From positions 1-10,484 of the forward strand of contig JAFGIE010000218.1 in assembly GCA_016929775.1 (NCBI GenBank): a stretch of 10,484 nt of DNA. Direction: 5' to 3'. This DNA comes from Anaerolineae bacterium (GTDB lineage: Bacteria > Chloroflexota > Anaerolineae > JAFGEY01). A program made the position numbers and the translations under genes. Shown one piece after another: positions 6,096 to 10,484 of this stretch (positions are counted from its first letter, which is position 1; every line of letters begins with the position of its first letter). The notes below the pieces were generated by a model. The model worked only from the letters and a program-made list of their open reading frames with translations. It was not told the origin of the DNA and made no database searches.

Positions 6096-6628
6096 TCCTC
6101 TCGCTCCTCGATCTCGCGCTCCAGCTCGGGCCAGTCGGGCAGGTCGCGCACGCTCTGCAGGCCGAACTGTTGCAGGAACTCAAAGGTCGTGCCGTACAGG
6201 ATCGGGCGCCCTACGGTGTCGGCGCGCTCGATGCCTTCGATCAAGCCACGGCGGGTGAGCGAGCGCAGGATGCCGTCGGATTGGACGCCGCGCACGGCTT
6301 CGATCTGGGCGCGGGTGACCGGCTGCCGGTAGGCGATGATGCTCAGGGTCTCGAGGGCGGCGTTCGACAGCCTGCCCGAGATCTCGAGGCCCAAGAAGCG
6401 CTCGATGGCGGGGCCTGCTTCGGGGGCGGAGACGAGCTGCAGCCGCTCCCCCTTGCGCTGGATGCGCAGCCCCCGCTCCACGTACTCGGCGTCGAGGGTC
6501 GCGAGCGCCGCGGCGATCTCTTCGGGCGAGACTTCGAGCGCCGCAGATAGGTCCTCGACCGTGACCGGGCGATCGGCGACAAGGAGCAGGCTCTCGAGCA
6601 GCGCTTTCAGTTCCAAAGTTCTCTCCAC
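6083..6628 (-). CDS. scpB: Segregation and condensation protein B
   Basis: A 181-residue ScpB, the winged-helix kleisin-partner subunit of the SMC-ScpA-ScpB complex that organises and segregates the chromosome. The first winged helix begins at LELKALLESLLLVADRPVTV (5-24). The hallmark segment LSNAALETLSIIAYRQPVTR (87-106), with IEAVRGVQSDGI after it, and VGRPILYGTTFEFLQQFGL (139-157) are characteristic. The C-terminus is acidic. GTG at 6628 is taken as the start because it sits right before the conserved domain, gives the usual family length, and has GGGGGA about ten bases upstream. The open frame reaches to 6913 but has no methionine or ribosome-binding site near the domain and would overlap the divergent lipoprotein gene. 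scpA is not adjacent, although it usually precedes scpB in many bacteria. Confidence 0.93.
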   Translation of the reverse strand: MERTLELKALLESLLLVADRPVTVEDLSAALEVSPEEIAAALATLDAEYVERGLRIQRKGERLQLVSAPEAGPAIERFLGLEISGRLSNAALETLSIIAYRQPVTRAQIEAVRGVQSDGILRSLTRRGLIEGIERADTVGRPILYGTTFEFLQQFGLQSVRDLPDWPELEREIEEREDQAS

Positions 6629-6695
6629 CGGTCTCAGTTCCCCCGCACATGGGTGGGATGGGCCTAGCGCGGACCGCGCCGCGCAGGATCGTAGC

Positions 6696-6700
6696 GGAGG
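6696..6700 (+). promoter_or_regulatory. Ribosome-binding site that fixes a TTG start
   Basis: GGAGG lies seven bases before TTG at 6708. The TTG is the first codon that gives a basic n-region followed by a hydrophobic core, so this site decides the start of the lipoprotein gene. Confidence 0.6.
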
Positions 6701-6707
6701 CAGGGAT

Positions 6708-7292
6708 TTGTCAAGGACGTTGTCCCGTTCGTTGGTCGTGGGCCTGCTGGCTGCCGTCGTGTTGTGGCAGGCCTCTTCGTGCTGCTGCTGCCTGGGCGGC
6801 GCAGTGTCGCCTCCGGTGACGCCGATCGCGCCCTCGCAGGAGCAGGCGCATGCGCTGCGCGATCGGGTGGCATCTGCAGCGGCGCGGCGGGGCGCCTTCT
6901 CGCTCACGATCACCGACCAGGAGCTGACCTCGTACGTGATCGGTCTGCTGCAGTCGGGCCAAGGCGAATTCCCGGCGCGCGATATGCAGATCTTGTTCCG
7001 TGAGGGCTATGTCGAGATCTGGGCGACCTTTATCGAGATCGCGCCGACGGATGTCCCCGCTTACGTGCGCGCCACGGTGCAGGCGCGCGATGGGCAGCTC
7101 GACCTGGCGATCCACGAGGCCAACGGCGGGCCCTTCCCCGTTCCAGGTGCGATGCGCGAACTGCTCTCGCGCATCCTGAGCGAGTCGCTGGCAGAGCTCG
7201 GGTTGGCGCTCTCGATCGACGAAGTGGTGGTCTCGCCAGGCGAGATGACGATCCGGGGCGAGGTGACGGGCGCCCTGCCCGCCCTGCCCTGA
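6708..7292 (+). CDS. Putative lipoprotein of unknown function
   Basis: A 194-residue exported protein with no family I can name. Residues 1-8 are basic, 9-20 form a hydrophobic core (LVVGLLAAVVLW), and ASSC (22-25) resembles a lipobox ending in Cys25. Three more cysteines follow directly (26-28), which is unusual. The mature part has SLTITDQELTSYVIGLL (65-81), FREGYVEIWATF (97-108), an alternating strand QARDGQLDLAIHEANGG (126-141) and a final strand, MTIRGEV. This pattern of a TEEELTSY-like helix followed by amphipathic strands resembles lipid-binding lipoproteins of the LmeA/DUF2993 kind, but that is inference. TTG at 6708 is chosen for its GGAGG site and the signal peptide. The open frame extends left to 6336, where it is only the antisense of scpB. 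It diverges from scpB with 79 bp between the starts, where I see no clear promoter. Confidence 0.78.
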   Translation: MSRTLSRSLVVGLLAAVVLWQASSCCCCLGGAVSPPVTPIAPSQEQAHALRDRVASAAARRGAFSLTITDQELTSYVIGLLQSGQGEFPARDMQILFREGYVEIWATFIEIAPTDVPAYVRATVQARDGQLDLAIHEANGGPFPVPGAMRELLSRILSESLAELGLALSIDEVVVSPGEMTIRGEVTGALPALP

Positions 7293-7302
7293 CGCGCCCT
7301 GC

Positions 7303-8094
7303 TTACCAGCTCTCTTCTCTGCGTTCGTCCGCGTCCGCGCCTTCCTCCCCGCTCGCCTGTACGTCCTCCGCCGCCTGCTCTACCTCGGGCAGGTCGACAT
7401 AGGCGCCCGCTTCCGTCCCTTCCAGCGACCAGTCCATGGACGGTGCGGCGGCAACGGCGGGCGCTGCGGGCGCCTCTGCGGCGGGCTTTTCGCCGATCGC
7501 TTCGGCGATCACGGGCGGCATCTGCGCGCCGGCGGCGAGCTTGGGGAAGGAGGATGGCTTGAGCACGACCCGGATCTCTTCGCGGACTGGGAGCCCCAGC
7601 TGATCCTCCAGCACGCGCCGTGCGGTCTGCCGGATCTGGTTGCTCTTTTGCAGGGCGTCGATGCCGGGCGCGATCTCGACGTTGAGCGTGACTTGGACGC
7701 CCTTGCTGCTGGTCTGCACCACCGGCTTGACCTGCGCGACGTCGGGGAGCATGTCGATGTAGTAGGCGAGGTGCTCGGAGATGCCGGACGTGGTCACCTC
7801 GCCGCTCCCGTCCTTGAGCTTGACCGTGCCGCGCTGCCGAAAGCGGACGAACTCAAAGATCAGGAGCACGAGTCCGCCCAGGAAGACCAAGAGCCCGACG
7901 GCGATGAGCAGCAACCGCATGCCGATCTGGGGGCCCGTGTCCAGCCCGTGCAGCCAGTCGACGTTGGCGCCGATGATGTCGGCGGCGGCGCGGAGGACGA
8001 CCTCGGCTTGTTCGGGAAAGATCAGCGCGAGCGGGATCAGGACCATGATCGCCAGGATCAGCAGGATGACGACGATCTTGTTGAACAGGTTCAT
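7303..8094 (-). CDS. AmaP-like membrane protein with Asp23-type domain
   Basis: A 263-residue membrane protein resembling AmaP, the anchor that holds Asp23 (alkaline shock protein) at the membrane in Gram-positive bacteria. Two hydrophobic helices (about 6-27 and 59-82) flank a short extracytoplasmic loop. After FVRFRQRG comes a domain with the Asp23 alternation (about 97-180): GEVTTSGISEHLAYYIDMLPDVAQV, then strands VQVTLNVEIAPGID and the helix RQTARRVLEDQLGLPV, ending in EIRVVLKP. The tail (181-263) is low-complexity, rich in Ala, Pro and Glu, and probably disordered and acidic. ATG at 8094 has GGAGGT six bases upstream. It follows the YfhO-like gene by 32 bp and may be co-transcribed or use its own promoter at 8126-8154. 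An asp23 gene is not seen in the window. Its role in envelope stress is inferred from the family. Confidence 0.84.
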   Translation of the reverse strand: MNLFNKIVVILLILAIMVLIPLALIFPEQAEVVLRAAADIIGANVDWLHGLDTGPQIGMRLLLIAVGLLVFLGGLVLLIFEFVRFRQRGTVKLKDGSGEVTTSGISEHLAYYIDMLPDVAQVKPVVQTSSKGVQVTLNVEIAPGIDALQKSNQIRQTARRVLEDQLGLPVREEIRVVLKPSSFPKLAAGAQMPPVIAEAIGEKPAAEAPAAPAVAAAPSMDWSLEGTEAGAYVDLPEVEQAAEDVQASGEEGADADERREESW

Positions 8095-8125
8095 TTTCTC
8101 ACCTCCCTGAGCATGCTGTGGCCAT

Positions 8126-8154
8126 ATTATACATCAGCTGTGTGGGGGCGCCTA
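8126..8154 (-). promoter_or_regulatory. Putative promoter for the AmaP-like gene
   Basis: On the minus strand a perfect TATAAT (8131-8126) lies 32 bp before the start codon at 8094. The hexamer 17 bp upstream is TAGGCG, which matches TTGACA at only three positions, so strength depends on the -10 box. The expected start is near 8119. The stop codon of the upstream gene (TAA, 8129-8127) lies within this hexamer. Confidence 0.5.
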
Positions 8155-10484
8155 ATGAAGGTGGCGAGGAGGACGAGGAGGGCGGCGCCGCTGATCGCCG
8201 CGCCCGCATAGACGCTGCGCGGACGGTAGCGGATCTGAACGGTGTGTGTCCCCGCGGGGAGGGGGACGGCGCGGAAGAGGAGGTTCGCGCGCTCGATCGG
8301 CGCAGGGGCGCCGTCGACGGTGGCGCGCCATCCCGGGTACCAGGCGTCGCCGAGGACGAGATAGCCGGGCGCGTCGAGCGAGACCTCGACCACCACGCGT
8401 TCTGGCGCGTACGCCGTCACCTCGACCTGCGGCGGGCGGTCGAGCGCCTCTCCGCCGGCAAGCGCTTCCCCGCCGGCAAGCGCTTCCCCGCTTGCCAGGA
8501 TCGCCCCCTGCGCGGGGTCGAAGCCCGGGTCCGCCAGGGCGGCGAGCGCAGCCTCGTCGTCGGGGAGGACGGTCGTGCGGTGGACGACGTAGGCGCGCGG
8601 CAGCGCGTACACGAGTTCATAGATCTTGACGTCGCCCGAGTGGACGAGGCGGTAGTCGCCGGCGGTCGAGAGGAGGACGGGGACGTTGCTCCCGTCGCGC
8701 TCGTCGATCAGCGTGCAGCCGCGGACGTGGAGCCGCACGCCCGCGCCGGCGTCGAGCGCAGTCACGCGCACGCGCACGACGGGCAGCGGGTCCTGCCAGC
8801 GGAGCCGCGTCACATAGTGGCTGCCCTCTGGGCGGTCGCGCCAGGCCTGACCGACCTGGGCCTGCGCGTGCCGCACGCCGGTGACGTACAGGCCCTCGGC
8901 AGTGTCCTGCCCGGCGCGGAGCACGAACGAGCGCACGCGCCCATCGGTGGCGAGGAGGTCGACCTGCCCGACCGGCGTCCGATCGGGGAGCGCGCTGGCG
9001 CCTTCGAGGTGGGTGATCAGGCCCACGCCCGTAGCCTGGAAGGGGGGACGCTCGAGAGAGGTGATGGCGTCCGCGCTGGGGACAGCGTCCGCGCTGAGCA
9101 GCGCCTCGAAGGACAGGTCGTAAAAGACGTCGTCGATCCACACGTCGTGCACCTTGTCGGTGATCGCATACTGCGCGCCGAGCAGGGAGAGGAGCCGCGC
9201 ACCGGGCACCGCTTCGAGTCCCTCGCGCAGCCGCCCGTCGTCGAGGATCTCGTCCTCGGCGAGGAACAGCCGCTGCAGTTGGACGTAGCGCGCGAGGGGG
9301 AGCAGTCCCCCGTCGTACCCGTCGACGGCATAGATCTGCCACAGGAGGGGTAGGTTGGGGGCGAGGATCTCTTGGCGCTTGACGGCGACGACATAGTCAT
9401 AGATCTCGCCTTCAGTCAGCTGTTCCTCCCAGATCGCCCGTATCTCGGCGAGGTCGCCCGGATCGAAGAGGATGTCGGACATGCTCAGGAAGCGTCCCGG
9501 CGCGAGTGCGCCCTGCTGCGCCGCGAGGATGTGGGCGGGTGCCGTGCGCAGCGACGAGAGCGCCTCGGGGGCGGTGGGATGGCTGAGCGGCAGGGCTTCG
9601 GCGGCGCAGACGAGCTCGGCATAGGTGGCGGCGACCAGGACCCAACCCGCTGCGGGCAACCAGCGGCGCGCGCCCTCCCCACGCCCGGACGGGGGGCGGA
9701 GGTGGGCGCTCAGCCACGCGCCGATCTGGCCCGCGCCCAGGGCGGCGAGCATGGCGGCGGCAAAGGCGTACAGGAACAGCCAGCGCGCCGGGACGCGAAA
9801 GAGGCCGAACCCGGGCAGGACCTTGTACAGGACCAGGTAGGCTGGGTTGTAGAGGCCAAGGGCGAGCAGGACGCCGCTCCCTGCCAGTACGAGCAGCTGT
9901 GCGCCGTGTGTCGCCTCGCCCGTGGATGCGCCGCGGCGGCGCGCCCACGCCCAAAGGAGCGCGCCCGCGCCTGCCAGCAGGAGCGGCGTGATGCCGAGGT
10001 ACGCCAGGAACTCGGTGTAGAAGGCGCCGCCATACGCGTCGACCAGGTTGCCGCCCCACGGAGGGAGGAAGGTGTAGCGCAGCAGGCGGGGCAGGGGGCG
10101 CAGCGAAAAGGACACAGCCTGCCGGTAGGACAGCCCGCCGCTGCGGATCGAGTAGCGGGCGAGTTCGAGGGTCGGCACGAGCTGCGCGGCGGCGAGCGCA
10201 GCGCCGATCCCGGTCGCGATCGCGAGGTCGCGCAGTGCGGTGCACGCGCGGCGCAGGAGGGCGCGGGCGGCGCCGCGAGAGCGTCCTTGCGGGCGCAGGG
10301 CGCTGGCTGCGTCGCGCGCGACGGGCAGCAGGGCATACAGGCCCAGGCCCAAGAGGCTGATGTAGGTCGTCTGTGCGTGCCCTGCCAGGAGGCCCAGGCC
10401 TACCACGGCGCCGATCCCCAGAACAGGGGGCGTCAAGAGGTTCCGTGCAGCGGCGGCGCCGATCCCCAGAACAGGGGGCGTCAA
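8127..10484 (-). CDS. YfhO-family polytopic membrane protein, N-terminus cut by the window
   Basis: 785 residues are visible and the 5' end lies beyond the right edge, since only an internal TTG codon is at position 10484. The family comprises large GT-C-like membrane proteins linked in Bacillus to glycosylation of lipoteichoic acid. The exact donor and acceptor here are unknown. Visible parts include LLAGHAQTTY (32-41), a typical YfhO motif, and several hydrophobic segments to about residue 300. PGFGLFRVPARWLFLYAF (224-241) is the characteristic short loop before a transmembrane helix. A long extracytoplasmic region (about 300-750) ends in the conserved YLVLGDAWYPGWRATVDG block, and one final membrane helix (about 758-777) closes the protein. 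The protein carries in-frame DNA duplications near 8452-8487 and 10406-10484. It precedes the AmaP-like gene and probably shares a transcript with it, which groups two envelope proteins. Confidence 0.85.
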   Translation of the reverse strand: MTPPVLGIGAAAARNLLTPPVLGIGAVVGLGLLAGHAQTTYISLLGLGLYALLPVARDAASALRPQGRSRGAARALLRRACTALRDLAIATGIGAALAAAQLVPTLELARYSIRSGGLSYRQAVSFSLRPLPRLLRYTFLPPWGGNLVDAYGGAFYTEFLAYLGITPLLLAGAGALLWAWARRRGASTGEATHGAQLLVLAGSGVLLALGLYNPAYLVLYKVLPGFGLFRVPARWLFLYAFAAAMLAALGAGQIGAWLSAHLRPPSGRGEGARRWLPAAGWVLVAATYAELVCAAEALPLSHPTAPEALSSLRTAPAHILAAQQGALAPGRFLSMSDILFDPGDLAEIRAIWEEQLTEGEIYDYVVAVKRQEILAPNLPLLWQIYAVDGYDGGLLPLARYVQLQRLFLAEDEILDDGRLREGLEAVPGARLLSLLGAQYAITDKVHDVWIDDVFYDLSFEALLSADAVPSADAITSLERPPFQATGVGLITHLEGASALPDRTPVGQVDLLATDGRVRSFVLRAGQDTAEGLYVTGVRHAQAQVGQAWRDRPEGSHYVTRLRWQDPLPVVRVRVTALDAGAGVRLHVRGCTLIDERDGSNVPVLLSTAGDYRLVHSGDVKIYELVYALPRAYVVHRTTVLPDDEAALAALADPGFDPAQGAILASGEALAGGEALAGGEALDRPPQVEVTAYAPERVVVEVSLDAPGYLVLGDAWYPGWRATVDGAPAPIERANLLFRAVPLPAGTHTVQIRYRPRSVYAGAAISGAALLVLLATFIRRPHTADV
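8452..8487. repeat. 18-bp perfect tandem duplication inside the YfhO-like gene
   Basis: Two identical 18-bp units lie at 8452-8469 and 8470-8487, in frame with the coding sequence. They produce a GEALAG repeat, with three GEAL occurrences in total including the degenerate outer unit. The location is the extracytoplasmic region just before the conserved C-terminal block, where a flexible linker can tolerate length change. Confidence 0.9.
10406..10484. repeat. 31-bp direct repeat with a 48-bp period at the window edge
   Basis: Positions 10406-10436 and 10454-10484 are identical over 31 bp, with 17 bp between them. The period of 48 bp is 16 codons, so the reading frame is kept and the protein shows the peptide TPPVLGIGA twice. 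The second copy ends exactly at the window edge, so its true extent is unknown. Confidence 0.85.

Noticed and set aside
6336..6707. N-terminal extension of the lipoprotein frame
   Set aside because: It lies antisense to scpB and would bury the signal peptide. The GGAGG and TTG at 6696-6710 explain the true start.
8118..9353. A 411-codon open frame on the plus strand opposite the YfhO-like gene
   Set aside because: It is an antisense shadow. The minus-strand frame contains recognised YfhO motifs and runs continuously through the region.

Overview
The window is GC-rich bacterial chromosome with closely packed genes on both strands and no phage, transposon, tRNA, rRNA or CRISPR signature. The gene set suggests a bacterium of the Chloroflexota: an AmaP-like (Asp23-domain) membrane protein, a YfhO-family polytopic membrane protein, a stand-alone scpB, a soluble REC-GAF-GAF-PAS histidine kinase, a lipoprotein with a short lipobox-like signal, and short GC-rich REP-like repeats between genes. 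This assignment is inference from gene content and repeat style, not from a marker gene.

Layout. Positions 1-180 hold degenerate REP-like sequence and no gene. Positions 211-482 hold the most unusual item: a near-perfect sigma-70 promoter (TTGACA, 17 bp, TATACT), then a relatively AT-rich stretch with no convincing ORF whose predicted 5' end pairs with a segment 160 nt downstream over 10 bp, then a strong intrinsic terminator. I read it as a structured small RNA of about 170-235 nt that I cannot assign to a known class. Positions 482-1562 (minus) hold a two-gene unit: a small protein with a PD-(D/E)XK-nuclease-like pattern, followed by hypoxanthine phosphoribosyltransferase (hpt). Back-to-back consensus promoters at 1589-1669 drive that unit leftward and a PaaI-like thioesterase rightward.

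Positions 2224-2310 hold 38-bp tandem repeats just upstream of a two-component module: an OmpR/PhoB-type response regulator (2334-3032), a large cytosolic hybrid kinase with an N-terminal receiver (3048-5564), and a YbaK-type Cys-tRNA(Pro) deacylase gene (5601-6095) on the same strand. The kinase probably phosphorylates the regulator next door, with the kinase's own receiver as a second input or output. The YbaK gene overlaps scpB tail-to-tail by 13 bp.

scpB (minus) diverges from a putative lipoprotein gene that appears to start with TTG. The last two genes are on the minus strand: a YfhO-family membrane protein that runs off the right edge, then an AmaP-like protein. The -10 box of a putative promoter for the AmaP-like gene contains the stop codon of the YfhO gene. 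Cell-envelope functions therefore dominate the right third. Nucleotide salvage, signalling, translation quality control and chromosome segregation make up the rest.
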